The notes below the pieces were generated by a model. The model made no database searches and had not been told where the DNA came from. It was given only the letters and a program-made list of their open reading frames with translations. Of a DNA stretch of 64,000 nt, positions 18,520 to 27,598 are shown one piece after another. The stretch's first letter is position 1. Every line of letters starts with the position of its first letter. A program made the translations under genes and the position numbers. Source of the stretch: Pseudomonas sp. Q11 (GTDB lineage: Bacteria; Pseudomonadota; Gammaproteobacteria; Pseudomonadales; Pseudomonadaceae); the NCBI RefSeq assembly GCF_024494355.1, contig NZ_JAKNQY010000025.1, positions 34,170-98,169 on the forward strand. Reading direction: 5' to 3'.

Positions 18520-19800
18520 TCAGAGTGTCTTGCCCAGCAAGCCCATGAAGCGATCGATCTCGGCTTCGGTGTTGAGCAGGCTCGGCGCGGTTCGAATGAC
18601 AGGCCCGGCATCGCGATGCACGGCGTCGGCGATCACCCGGTTTTGCATCAGGTAGGCGGCGATCTCATCGCTCTTGCGACCCTTGACCCGGAAGAAGGTG
18701 AAACCGGCCGACACGTCCGGACTAATGGGCGTGACCAGCTCGATTTGCGGCAGCGCCAGCAGCTGTTTTTTCAGGTAGGTATTGAGCGCGTGAATGCGCG
18801 CCTGCACCTCGGCCTTACCCAGTTGCAAGTGCAGCTTGAACGCTTCGTCTGCCGCCCAGCGATGTTCGAAGGCGTGGTAGCCGCCGGGCGTCATGGTGGT
18901 GGAAAACGCCGTGGCTTCGGAGAAGGTCGGGATGATCGGCGTGACGTACTTGAGCTCTTCACTGCGGCTGCACACCAGGCCGGTGCCCCGCGGGCCGAAC
19001 ATCCATTTGTGGGTGCCGGCGATGAAAAAGTCGCAATTCATCGCCGGGAAGCTCAGGTCTTCAACACCGAAGCCGTGCACGCCGTCTACCACGTAGACGA
19101 TGCGCTGCTCATCGCTGCGGCCCTGGTTGTGCTTGTCCACCAGCGCGCCGATCTTGTCGATCGGCAGCTTCACGCCGCTGCCCGAATGCACCCAGGTCAT
19201 GCCCAGTACGCGGGTTTGCGGGCGGATGTTGCGGTCAATGGCGCTCAGGATTTCCTCGTGGCTGGCGTTGTGGGCGTTCTCGAACAGTTTGATCTTGCGC
19301 ACCCGGGTGCCGTCCCGTTGGCTGCGCAAATCAAGGATGGTATGGGTGGCGTAATGTTCGTGGGCGGTGGTGAGAATTTCCTGGTCGGCCCGCACATGGA
19401 CGCCGCCGTAGATCATCGCCAGGCCTTCGGTGGTGCTGCCGGTGAGGGCGATCTGCGCAGGGTTTGCTTGCAGGTAGCGGCCGGCCCAGAGGCGCACGTT
19501 TTCCTCGCGCTTTTCAGTGACGCCCAGGTCCCAGTCCATCAGCAGGCCGGGGTTTTTATCCAGGGCGGCCCGGTGTTTTTCAATGGCGTCATGCACCGGG
19601 CGAGGGTGGGTGGTAATCAGGAAATTGGAGAAGTGCAGGTAGTCCGGATCCTGATTGAACAGCGAGCGCAACTGCGCCCATTTGTCCCGGGGCAATGGCG
19701 GCAGGGGATCGGCAATGGCCGGGGCGGGAAGATGGGTGGCCAGCGGCAGGCCGGCGGCGAGGATCCCGGCTTGCTTGAGAAAGGTACGGCGCTCATTCAT
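18520..19800 (-). CDS. pvdN: PLP-dependent pyoverdine side-chain modifying enzyme PvdN
   Basis: A 426-residue periplasmic enzyme with a clear Tat signal (MNERRTFLKQAGILAAG..., twin arginines at 4-5). The body is a fold-type I aminotransferase-like domain with VVDGVHGFGVEDL (cofactor-binding aspartate) and IAGTHKWMFGPRGTG (PLP lysine in the THK motif). In P. fluorescens PvdN converts the glutamate side chain at the chromophore to succinamide, and Tat export lets the folded PLP enzyme reach the periplasm. Its ATG overlaps the pvdM stop (ATGA), indicating translational coupling; pvdO follows 24 bp later. Confidence 0.95.
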   Translation of the reverse strand: MNERRTFLKQAGILAAGLPLATHLPAPAIADPLPPLPRDKWAQLRSLFNQDPDYLHFSNFLITTHPRPVHDAIEKHRAALDKNPGLLMDWDLGVTEKREENVRLWAGRYLQANPAQIALTGSTTEGLAMIYGGVHVRADQEILTTAHEHYATHTILDLRSQRDGTRVRKIKLFENAHNASHEEILSAIDRNIRPQTRVLGMTWVHSGSGVKLPIDKIGALVDKHNQGRSDEQRIVYVVDGVHGFGVEDLSFPAMNCDFFIAGTHKWMFGPRGTGLVCSRSEELKYVTPIIPTFSEATAFSTTMTPGGYHAFEHRWAADEAFKLHLQLGKAEVQARIHALNTYLKKQLLALPQIELVTPISPDVSAGFTFFRVKGRKSDEIAAYLMQNRVIADAVHRDAGPVIRTAPSLLNTEAEIDRFMGLLGKTL

Positions 19801-21164
19801 GGCTGGGCGGCCTTGTGGTTCGATGCCACCGGTCGGGCCGACTTCTGGACCTGCTCCCAGACTCGCAAGAAGTTACCGCCCCATAGCTTGGCAATGTCGG
19901 CTTCGGAATAGCCGCGGGTCAGCAACTCGGCGGTGACGTTGCGGATATCGCCCACGTCTTCCCAGCCCTTGACGCCGCCGCCTTCGTTGAAGTCCGAGCT
20001 GATGCCGACATGGTCGATGCCGATCTTGCGCACGGTGTAATCGATGGCGTCGCCCAGGTCCTTGAGGCTGGCCTTGGGTTCCTCCTCCAGAATGCCGTAG
20101 AGCTGGCCGGCGTATTCACCGAATTTCTGTTCCGGCCACGCGGCGATGATCGGATCGCCCGGCATCAGCGCCATGGCCAGGTTGGGCAACGGTGGCAGGT
20201 CGAAACGTTGGCGCAGGTCGTTGAGTTTGTCCTGGGTCTTTTGCGTCAGCGGGCGCAGGTATTGGGAGAAACCGACGATCTGCACCACGCCGCCACTGGC
20301 CTTGATCAGCTGCATTTCCTTGTCGCTGAGGTTGCGCGGGATATCCACCATCGCCCGAGGCGCGGAATGCGAGGCCACCAAGGGCGTGCGGCTCAGTTGC
20401 GCAACTTGCTCCAGGGCCTGGGTCGACATCTGCGACACGTCGATGATCACGCCCAGGTCGTTCAGGCGCGTCACCGCTTGCTTGCCAATCTCCGACAGGC
20501 CGCCGAGGGCATCGGGTGAGTCGTTGAAGAACGGCAGTGGGCGGGAGGAGTCGGCCCAGTCGTTGTTGCCGATGTAACTGAAGCCGAACATACGCATGCC
20601 GCGCGCCGTCCACAGGTCCAGCAGGCTCAGGTCATGGCCCAGGGGATAGGCGTTGAGCATGCTGATGAAAATCGCGAACTTGCCTTCGCCATGCAGGCGA
20701 CGCATATCATCCGGGGTATAGGCGATGGCCACCTGGTTGGGAAAGTCGCGGACCATGCCGGTGATGATCTTGAAGCGCACTTCCTGCTGGTTGCGCGCTT
20801 CCTCGACGAAGCCGGCGGTGGGTTTGTGCGGCGCGTTGGGGCCGTTCCACAGCTCCGGCCAGCCGAAGATCGTCAGCGCCGCGCCGGACAGGTGTCCGCG
20901 ATTGGCTTTCACCAGGTCGAACTGGCCGCTACCGTCCTTGTCCGCTTCGTTGCCGGCGGTGCCGAAATCCAGCGGCACGCTGATATGGCTGTCGAAGGAC
21001 AGCAGGCGTTCGTGCAACTCCCTGGCTTCTTTCATTACCTTGACCGGGTAGCCGGGGTTGTCTCGCCACCAATGGTCCCAGGCCGCGAGGCCGCCACCGA
21101 CCACCAGTGCAAGGGCCAGGGGCACGCCGATGAAAAGAGCTTTTTTCGAACGTGGTGTTGTCAT
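19797..21164 (-). CDS. pvdM: Periplasmic dipeptidase-like pyoverdine maturation protein PvdM
   Basis: A 455-residue member of the renal dipeptidase (peptidase M19) family with one N-terminal membrane or signal segment (about 9-28). The metal site looks eroded: the usual HxD motif reads DSHISVP, the glutamate loop reads SMLNAYPLG, and the first zinc histidine of DVSH is glutamine (DVSQMS). The ASHS histidine remains. PvdM is required for pyoverdine maturation in the periplasm together with PvdP; the eroded site argues against a normal dipeptidase reaction. First gene of the pvdMNO operon; an iron-starvation box lies 50 bp upstream. Confidence 0.93.
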   Translation of the reverse strand: MTTPRSKKALFIGVPLALALVVGGGLAAWDHWWRDNPGYPVKVMKEARELHERLLSFDSHISVPLDFGTAGNEADKDGSGQFDLVKANRGHLSGAALTIFGWPELWNGPNAPHKPTAGFVEEARNQQEVRFKIITGMVRDFPNQVAIAYTPDDMRRLHGEGKFAIFISMLNAYPLGHDLSLLDLWTARGMRMFGFSYIGNNDWADSSRPLPFFNDSPDALGGLSEIGKQAVTRLNDLGVIIDVSQMSTQALEQVAQLSRTPLVASHSAPRAMVDIPRNLSDKEMQLIKASGGVVQIVGFSQYLRPLTQKTQDKLNDLRQRFDLPPLPNLAMALMPGDPIIAAWPEQKFGEYAGQLYGILEEEPKASLKDLGDAIDYTVRKIGIDHVGISSDFNEGGGVKGWEDVGDIRNVTAELLTRGYSEADIAKLWGGNFLRVWEQVQKSARPVASNHKAAQP

Positions 21165-21213
21165 TGCCGATCTCAGTCAGGTTCGCTGCGGGGGGCTTTG
21201 CTATCTGGGGAGA

Positions 21214-21237
21214 ACGAGTGATCGGCGGGGAAATTTA
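21214..21237 (-). promoter_or_regulatory. Iron-starvation (PvdS) box of pvdMNO
   Basis: Minus strand TAAAT, 16 nt, CGT (again continuing CGTTCT), 50 bp before the pvdM ATG. Confidence 0.85.
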
Positions 21238-21249
21238 GCTGAGCCTGAT

Positions 21250-21490
21250 GGCCCCATCGCGAGCAAGCTTTGCTCCCACAGGTGACCGTGTTGAATTGCG
21301 GTGACTGTGTTGAATTGCACTGTGGGAGCAAAGCTTGCTCGCGAGGCGACCGTGCAGCCGACCAGGCTCTAACGAATGTACCCAGTTCCAATGTGGGAGC
21401 GGGCTTGCTCGCGAAGGCGACCGTGCAGTTGACCCGTCTCTGCCGAATGTACCCGGAACCATTGTGGGAGCGAGCCTGCTCGCGATGAGG
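21250..21490. repeat. Four REP units between the divergent pvdM and pvdP promoters
   Basis: REP sequences at about 21254-21282 (reverse) and 21321-21347, 21391-21419 and 21462-21487 (forward) lie exactly between two back-to-back PvdS boxes. A short direct repeat (GTGTTGAATTGC) occurs at about 21288-21316. Confidence 0.9.
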
Positions 21491-21505
21491 CCCTCACAGC
21501 GCCTA

Positions 21506-21529
21506 TAAATTTGTCAGCCCCCCCATCGT
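21506..21529 (+). promoter_or_regulatory. Iron-starvation (PvdS) box of pvdP
   Basis: TAAAT at 21506-21510, 16 nt, CGT at 21527-21529 (CGTTCT), 46 bp before the pvdP ATG. Confidence 0.88.
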
Positions 21530-21575
21530 TCTAGCTTGGATAACGCCCACCCCAGGGCCGAACACAGGTAAGGCA

Positions 21576-23192
21576 ATGACGATTTCTCGACGATGGTTCT
21601 TGGCGGGCCTGGCGCTGACCGGTGCCGCCGTGCCTGCGGTGTATTACGGGCATCGCGAACTGACCCGGCCGGACCCCACCGTCACCCCCGGCGAGGCCTC
21701 GTTCGATGTGGCGGATGTGGAGGGGCAGCGCCGGGCGGATACGCTGCGGGGGATCTGGACCATTCGTTTCACCGGGCGCGATGCCGGTCTCGATGGCTTG
21801 CCCCAGGACGATCTGCAAGTGTTCCTCGACATCGGCCACAAGGGCCGTGGCCTGGTGGGTTTCCTCGATACCGCCGAACGCCTGCGTGCGGGGGATGAAC
21901 CTCGTTATCGGGTGTTGGGGGATTTGGCCGGCACCGACCCGAGGCAACTGAGCTGGCGACTGATCGGTGTCTTGCATGGGGCACCGGACTACGAATTCAT
22001 CATGACCCTGGACGAGGTCTGGGCCGGCTTCGGCAATGCCGGCACCGCGACCCTCAGCGGTCGCGTGTTGCGCCTGGATCGCCCGCTGGCGCTGCCGGAA
22101 CTCGACCATCAGTTCATCGCCCGCAAGCTGCCGTTCCCCGAAGCCCGGGAACGCACACCGCTGATCCCGCCGTTGTTGGCCTGGCTGGTGTCGCCGGAGC
22201 ATCGGCTGTTCCATCAGCTCTGGCACGCCTCGCGGGACAAATGGCACAGCCTGGACGAAGACAAGCGCAACGCCCTGCGTGGCATCGGCTGGCAGCCTGG
22301 CCCGCGGGACCATGAACGTGACGCTCGCGGCAAGCGCAAGGATCGCAACGGCTCGGGCGTGGACTTCTTTTTCATGCACCGGCACATGCTCGGCACGGCC
22401 CGTTCGTTCCAGCCGCTGCCGTCGTGGCCGCGCTTCCCGTTGCCGCAACCGGAGCTGGAGCGTGATCGCCTGGGCTTTGCCCGGTATTTCGATAACCACG
22501 ATGGCACGGCGTTGCCGCCCACCTGGCTGGCCAGCGGCGACGAGCAGTACGCCCAATGGGTGAGTGACATCAAGACTGCCGAGACCTATCACAGCAACTT
22601 CCAGGTCTGGGAGTCGCGCTACCGCGACCCGCGCTACCTGTCGAAACTGACCCTCGGCCAGTTTGGTTCGGAAGTGGAACTGGGCCTGCATGACTGGCTG
22701 CACATGCGCTGGGCTTCGGTGCCTCGCGATCCTTCCAACGGCCACCCGGTGCCCTTCGCCCGCGACCCGGCCGATTTCGCCAAGCGCTGGTACGAACCGG
22801 AAAATGACTTTTTGGGCGACCCGTTTTCCTCCCATGTGAACCCGGTGTTCTGGGCCTTCCACGGCTGGATCGACGACCGCCTCGAAGACTGGTTCCGGGC
22901 CCACGAACGTTTCCATCCGGGAGAAGTGGGCCGCCTGGAAGTCAACGGCGTGCCCTGGTTCGCCCCCGGCCGCTGGGTAGAAATCGCCGACCCCTGGCTG
23001 GGCCCGGTTACCCACGGCTGCAGCACCACACCGGGGCTACAGGCCGGACGCTCGGTGGAGATGGACCCGGAAACCATGAAGCTGGCGCTGCGCATCACCT
23101 TCGGCAGCGATGACAAAAAACTCTCCGAGCTGTTTCGCCGCGTGCCGCAACGGCCGTGGTATGCGCGAAATCTTAAATCCAAGCCGGTTTAA
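21576..23192 (+). CDS. pvdP: Periplasmic tyrosinase PvdP (ferribactin oxidation)
   Basis: A 538-residue protein close to the family length, with a Tat signal (MTISRRWFLAGLALTG...). The N-terminal half is the beta-rich domain typical of PvdP. The C-terminal half is a tyrosinase-like copper domain with candidate ligands in FFMHRHMLG, LHDWLHMRW and SHVNPVFWAFHGWIDDR (the HxxxxxxxH pattern of a CuB site). PvdP oxidises and cyclises the D-Tyr/Dab part of ferribactin, the first step of chromophore formation after PvdE export. The ATG at 21576 has AGGTAAGG upstream. The gene is monocistronic and diverges from pvdMNO. Confidence 0.95.
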   Translation: MTISRRWFLAGLALTGAAVPAVYYGHRELTRPDPTVTPGEASFDVADVEGQRRADTLRGIWTIRFTGRDAGLDGLPQDDLQVFLDIGHKGRGLVGFLDTAERLRAGDEPRYRVLGDLAGTDPRQLSWRLIGVLHGAPDYEFIMTLDEVWAGFGNAGTATLSGRVLRLDRPLALPELDHQFIARKLPFPEARERTPLIPPLLAWLVSPEHRLFHQLWHASRDKWHSLDEDKRNALRGIGWQPGPRDHERDARGKRKDRNGSGVDFFFMHRHMLGTARSFQPLPSWPRFPLPQPELERDRLGFARYFDNHDGTALPPTWLASGDEQYAQWVSDIKTAETYHSNFQVWESRYRDPRYLSKLTLGQFGSEVELGLHDWLHMRWASVPRDPSNGHPVPFARDPADFAKRWYEPENDFLGDPFSSHVNPVFWAFHGWIDDRLEDWFRAHERFHPGEVGRLEVNGVPWFAPGRWVEIADPWLGPVTHGCSTTPGLQAGRSVEMDPETMKLALRITFGSDDKKLSELFRRVPQRPWYARNLKSKPV

Positions 23193-23233
23193 CTCTTCCT
23201 GCCTGGATGGGCACCATTGTGGCGAGAGTTTTA

Positions 23234-23324
23234 TTTGTGGGAGCAAGGCTTGCCCGCGATGAAGGCACCTCGGTCCCTGAAACCGTGTCGTCTGTATCGC
23301 GGGCAAGCCTTGCTCCCACAGGGG
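23234..23324. repeat. REP doublet after pvdP
   Basis: GTGGGAGCAAGGCTTGCCCGCGATG and its inverse around a short spacer, 40 bp after the pvdP stop. Confidence 0.9.
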
Positions 23325-23348
23325 ATAAGTTTCCCTCTCCATCATTTG

Positions 23349-23702
23349 TCACTTGGCTTGAAGGGAGGGGAACACTTGGCGCGGCACAGCGATGTCCAGC
23401 GCACGGTTCGCCAGCAGCTCACTCAGCTCGACCATCTGCTGGATTCCCAGGGCAAAACTCCGGCGCGCGCCGTCCAGATCAAAGGCCAGTTCGTTGGCCA
23501 TGATATTGGCCGAAGCGAGGGTTTCGCTGAGGTTGGCCAGCAGGCATTCCAGGTCCGCACTCTCTGCAACGGTGAACAACTGGCCCGGTGGTGGAGTGGG
23601 TTTTTCAGGCTTGGGGTCGAGGTAGTAGGAGAGGGCGCGGTCGGCGGCTTCGTTGAGTTTTTTGGCATCGTCTTCGGGGGGAATGGGGGTGATCTTGAAC
23701 AT
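23349..23702 (-). CDS. DUF6124-family small protein
   Basis: A 117-residue protein beginning MFKITPIPPEDD, a start and composition I recognise from the Pseudomonas DUF6124 family (N-terminal KLNEAADRALSYYL, C-terminal LLANLSETLASANIMANELAFDL and ALGIQQMVELSELL). There is no signal peptide or membrane segment; the C-terminal half looks all-helical. Function is unknown. AGGAG lies nine bases before the ATG at 23702, which favours it over the longer frame to 23723. It sits as an apparent insertion between pvdP and opmQ, with a structured intergenic element upstream, and has no obvious pyoverdine role. Confidence 0.75.
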   Translation of the reverse strand: MFKITPIPPEDDAKKLNEAADRALSYYLDPKPEKPTPPPGQLFTVAESADLECLLANLSETLASANIMANELAFDLDGARRSFALGIQQMVELSELLANRALDIAVPRQVFPSLQAK

Positions 23703-23730
23703 GGTGCAACTCCTAGTATTCATTTTCAGG

Positions 23731-23931
23731 AGCCGACACCCTCGCTACCAAACGATTGGGTGGCGGCCGTACGCGGGTTGGTAGACCGGAGCACTAGGAA
23801 CCCGGCGCGCCCGAAGACGCCCTGCGCACGGCCACCATGAAACAGACGCCGAGACAGCATCTGTAGGAGGTGGCGCTTGCGCCTAGTTGACTCGCGGGCT
23901 ACCAAACCCGATCGCTGAAATCAGCGACCAG
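23731..23931. ncRNA. Structured intergenic element upstream of the DUF6124 gene (candidate RNA or leader)
   Basis: About 200 bp without a credible gene but rich in pairing: CTACCAAAC at 23745, its near complement GGTTGGTAG at 23776, and CTACCAAACCC at 23899; stem-loops GGCGC-TT-GCGCC (23872-23883) and TCGCTGA-AA-TCAGCGA (23912-23927). The rest of the gap (23932-24083) contains only a possible 31-codon frame (ATG at about 23948 on the + strand). The strand of transcription is unknown; on the minus strand this would be the 5' leader of the DUF6124 gene. Confidence 0.4.
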
Positions 23932-24083
23932 GGAACAGTAAAAGTCATGAGCCAAGCGCACAAGCCGGCGGATTCTGGCGCAGTTGTAGGCAATGACGCA
24001 AGGCAACGTAGCCTAGCTCGAACGTCCTACATGGCCGGATAAACGAACCACAGCCGAACACCGTTTATGGCTAGAAGATTGAT

Positions 24084-24172
24084 CTGTGGGAGCAAGGCTT
24101 GCCCGCGATGCAGGCACCTCGGTCCCCCTGAAACCGTGTCGCCTGCATCGCGGGCAAGCCTTGCTCCCACAG
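24084..24172. repeat. REP doublet upstream of the opmQ stop
   Basis: CTGTGGGAGCAAGGCTTGCC and its inverse flank the spacer GGCACCTCGGTCCC; the spacer matches that of the doublet at 23234, so the two are recent copies of one REPIN. Confidence 0.9.
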
Positions 24173-24222
24173 GGATAACCCTGGCCACACTGTATGACTG
24201 GGTTTGAGGACGCGGGCGTGGC

Positions 24223-25617
24223 CTACATCACCCGCCAACCCCCACCCAACGCCTTGTACAACGCCACGCTCGCCTGCACCCGCGCCAATCGCAATTGCAC
24301 GTTCATGTCCTGGGCGGCGTACAGCGTGCGTTGGGTTTCCAGCACGGTGAGCAGGTCTTCGGCGCCGGCCTGATAACGGCTCTGGGCGATGTCGAATGCG
24401 CTCTGGGCGTGGTGAAGTTCTTCGCTTTGCCACTGCCGCTGTTGGTCGAGCCCATGGATGCCGTTCAGGGCTTTTTCGACGTCGGCGAAGCCGTTGATGA
24501 TGGCGGCGCGGTAGAGCTCCAGCAGTTCCTGCTGGCGCGCGGTGGCTCGGTCGCGTTCGGCGCTCAGGCGGCCGTTGTTGAAGATCGGCGCGGCCAGACC
24601 TGCCGTGAGGTTGTAGACGTTGTTGCGCAGCAACTGGTCGGCAATGTCGGCGCCGGTCGCCAGGCTCAGGCCCAGGGTCATGGAGGGCAGCATGGCCGCG
24701 CGGGCTACGCTGATGTCGGCCTGGGCGGCGGCGAGGCGGGCTTCGGCGGCGGCGATGTCGGGGCGGCGACTGAGCAGGTCGCTGGGCAGCCCGGCGTTGA
24801 TGGCGGGCCAGTGCAAACGGTCGAAACTTTCATCGTCGAGTGTGACCGACTGCACCGGTTGCCCCAGCAGCGCCGCCAGGGTGATCAGGGCTTCCTGGGC
24901 TTGCTGCTGCACTTGAGGCAATCTGCGCTGTTGGGCCGCCACCAGGCTTTTTTGCTGGGACAACTCCAGGGCTGTAGCACTGCCGGCGTCGTAGCGGGTT
25001 TGTACCAGATCGAGCACGCTCTGGGCGTTGGTCAGGTTCAGCTCGGCGATGCGTTGCTGTTCGCGCAGGGACAGCGCCTGGGTGTAGCTGTTGGCGACAG
25101 CGCTGAGCAGGGTCAGCTCCACGGTCGCCCGGTCGAACTCACTGGCCGACAGACTGCTCAGTGCGCTGTCCCGGGCCGCCCGTTTGCCGCCCCAGAAATC
25201 CAGCTCATAGCTGGCGCTGAGGTGGGCATCGTAATAGTCGATGGTGCGATTGTCCCGATTGACGTCCAGTTGGCTGTAACCCTTGCCGCGCAACAATTCC
25301 TGGCGAGTGCCATTGAGCCCGGCCGTGATCTGTGGCAGCAGCGGAGCGCCGGCGATTACCGCGCCGGCCCGGGCCTGGCGTACCCGGGCCATGGCAGCGG
25401 CCAGGTCGTGGCTGTCCAGGCGCGCTTGTTCGATCAAGCGGTTCAATTGCGCACTGCCAAATTGCGTCCACCATTGCTGGTTATCGGTTCGAGCAGTGGC
25501 GGTGTCGAAACTCTGCCAGGCCGGTGGCGGCTGGATGCCGCTGTCCGGTGCCGGCGCGGGGGTGCCGCAGGCGGCCAGCAACAGGCCGGCGGCCAGGAGG
25601 GTCAGGTGCGCTTTCAT
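24223..25617 (-). CDS. opmQ: Outer-membrane efflux lipoprotein OpmQ
   Basis: A 464-residue TolC-like outer-membrane factor. The start at 25617 gives a lipoprotein signal (MKAHLTLLAAGLLLAAC; lipobox LAAC, lipidated cysteine about residue 17). Two repeats of the NodT/OprM outer-membrane efflux fold follow, with the typical PPAWQSF N-terminus, SYELDFWGGKRAARDSAL and the internal homologue LLSRRPDIAAAEARL. It forms the PvdRT-OpmQ tripartite pump, which secretes pyoverdine and returns recycled pyoverdine from the periplasm. It starts 10 bp after the pvdT stop and is the last gene of the pvdRT-opmQ operon. The frame upstream overlaps pvdT and is rejected. Confidence 0.93.
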   Translation of the reverse strand: MKAHLTLLAAGLLLAACGTPAPAPDSGIQPPPAWQSFDTATARTDNQQWWTQFGSAQLNRLIEQARLDSHDLAAAMARVRQARAGAVIAGAPLLPQITAGLNGTRQELLRGKGYSQLDVNRDNRTIDYYDAHLSASYELDFWGGKRAARDSALSSLSASEFDRATVELTLLSAVANSYTQALSLREQQRIAELNLTNAQSVLDLVQTRYDAGSATALELSQQKSLVAAQQRRLPQVQQQAQEALITLAALLGQPVQSVTLDDESFDRLHWPAINAGLPSDLLSRRPDIAAAEARLAAAQADISVARAAMLPSMTLGLSLATGADIADQLLRNNVYNLTAGLAAPIFNNGRLSAERDRATARQQELLELYRAAIINGFADVEKALNGIHGLDQQRQWQSEELHHAQSAFDIAQSRYQAGAEDLLTVLETQRTLYAAQDMNVQLRLARVQASVALYKALGGGWRVM

Positions 25618-25627
25618 AGATTGACGT

Positions 25628-27598
25628 TCATTCACTGGTGAGGGCCGCGACCGGGTCGAGGCGAGCCGCCTTGCGGGCCGGCATGAAACCGAAGACAACG
25701 CCGGTGACCAGGGCGCAGCCGAAGGCGCCGAACACCGCCAGCCATTCAAAGGCCACGGCGATCTTGCCCAGCAGCAACGCACCGCCCACCAGCAGGGCCA
25801 GGCCGATGCCGGCCAGCCCGCCGACCACGGAGAGCATCACCGCTTCGGTGAGGAACTGGCGCAGGATGTCCCGCTGGCGAGCGCCGGTGGCCATGCGGAT
25901 GCCGATCTCGCGAGTCCGCTCGCGCACGGTCATGAGCATGATGTTCATCACGCCGATGCCACCCACCAGCAGCGAAATCGCGGCAATGGCACCGAGCATC
26001 AGCGACAGTGTGCCCTGGGTGCGCGCCTCGGCCTGAATCATCGCGGCGTTGTTGGTCAGTTCGAAATCCTGCTTGCCGTCGTGCAGGCGCAACAGCGTCC
26101 GCGAGACGGCTTGCTCGGCCTGCTTGACCTTGCCGGCGTCCTTGGCAGCGATCACCACGTACTCGGGATGCCGCGTGCCGAACAGCCGCACGCTGGCGGC
26201 GGAGTAGGGCACGGCGATGCGGTTGTCGGCGTCCGAATCCCCGGAGCTGGCACCTTTCTCGGCCAGCACACCGACCACTTGGAACGGCACGTTCTCGATC
26301 AGGATGTAGCGACCAATGGGGTCGGCGACATCCTTGAGCAGTTTCTGCCGGACCCTGTGGCCGATCACCGCCACTGCCGCCGCGCTGCGTTCATCGGCCT
26401 CGCTGAAGTAGCTGCCCTGGGCCACCGGCCAATTGAAGATGGTCGGGAAGTTCGTGTCGTTGCCACCCACGTAGCTGGTGTGGTCGAGGTTGCCGAAGCG
26501 CACGCTGGCGTCGGCGCCGTTGACCGGCATGATGCGCTGCACCTCGGGCAGGGCGGCGAGGGCGGTCAGGTCGTGTTCGCTGATGATGCCCTTGGCGGCG
26601 CGCGGGGTGGGCGCGGTACCGTTGAGGTAGATGATGTTCGAGCCGAAGGCGCCCATCTGGGCCATGACCTGGCGCTTGCTGCCTTCGCCCACCGCCAGCA
26701 TCACCACCACCGAGGCCACGCCGATGACAATGCCCAGCAGCGTCAGGGCGGTGCGGAAGCGATTGATCCACATCACCCGCCACGCCGCTTGCACGGCGTC
26801 GAACAGTTCGCCTTTCCAGGCGCCGTTGTGTTCGCTGCCGGCGCTCAGGCGCTGGCGCAGGTCCACGGCTTGCAGCGCCTTAGGGTTGGCTGGCACGTCG
26901 TGCGGCAAAGAGCCGGCGCTGTCGCTGATGATCAGCCCGTCGCGAATCTCAATAATGCGTTTGGCTCGCGCCGCCACCTCGCGATCGTGGGTGATCAGGA
27001 TCACCACATGACCCTGGCTCGCCAGTTCGTCGAGCAGCGCCATGACCTCGATGCCGCTCTGACTGTCGAGGGCGCCGGTGGGTTCGTCGGCGAGGATGAT
27101 GTGGCCGCCGTTCATCAAGGCCCGGGCAATTGACACCCGTTGCTGCTGGCCGCCGGACAGTTGATGAGGGCGGTTGCCGGTGCGGCTGGCCAGACCCAGG
27201 CGTTCAAGCAGGGCGCTGGCGCGGGCGTGGCGCTCGGCGGCCGAGGTACCGGCGTAGATGGCCGGCATTTCGACGTTCTCCTGGGCGGTGCCGGAGGGGA
27301 TCAGGTGATAGCCCTGGAATACAAACCCGAACGCTTCGCGCCGCAGCCAGGCCAGTTCATCACTGCCCAGGCGAGCGACGTCTTCGCCGGCAAACCGGTA
27401 TTCGCCGCTGGTGGGGCGATCAAGGCAGCCGAGGATGTTCATCAGCGTCGATTTTCCGGAGCCGGACGCCCCGACAATCGCCAGGAATTCCCCTGCGTGA
27501 ATGGACAAGTCGATGCCGCGCAGCACCTCCACCCGCGGGCTGTCGCCACCGCCGTAGGCCTTGCGAATGTCCCGCAGTTCGATCAGGGGCGTGTCCAT
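25628..27598 (-). CDS. pvdT: MacB-type ABC transporter PvdT
   Basis: A 656-residue MacB-like protein with an N-terminal ATPase (Walker A GASGSGKST, LSGGQQQRVSIAR signature, Walker B IILADEPTGALDS), one membrane span near 290, a large periplasmic domain, and three C-terminal spans after the GIGVMNIMLMTVRERTREIG segment. It is the inner-membrane engine of the PvdRT-OpmQ pump for pyoverdine. Its ATG directly follows the pvdR stop with no gap, so the two are translated together. Confidence 0.95.
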   Translation of the reverse strand: MDTPLIELRDIRKAYGGGDSPRVEVLRGIDLSIHAGEFLAIVGASGSGKSTLMNILGCLDRPTSGEYRFAGEDVARLGSDELAWLRREAFGFVFQGYHLIPSGTAQENVEMPAIYAGTSAAERHARASALLERLGLASRTGNRPHQLSGGQQQRVSIARALMNGGHIILADEPTGALDSQSGIEVMALLDELASQGHVVILITHDREVAARAKRIIEIRDGLIISDSAGSLPHDVPANPKALQAVDLRQRLSAGSEHNGAWKGELFDAVQAAWRVMWINRFRTALTLLGIVIGVASVVVMLAVGEGSKRQVMAQMGAFGSNIIYLNGTAPTPRAAKGIISEHDLTALAALPEVQRIMPVNGADASVRFGNLDHTSYVGGNDTNFPTIFNWPVAQGSYFSEADERSAAAVAVIGHRVRQKLLKDVADPIGRYILIENVPFQVVGVLAEKGASSGDSDADNRIAVPYSAASVRLFGTRHPEYVVIAAKDAGKVKQAEQAVSRTLLRLHDGKQDFELTNNAAMIQAEARTQGTLSLMLGAIAAISLLVGGIGVMNIMLMTVRERTREIGIRMATGARQRDILRQFLTEAVMLSVVGGLAGIGLALLVGGALLLGKIAVAFEWLAVFGAFGCALVTGVVFGFMPARKAARLDPVAALTSE

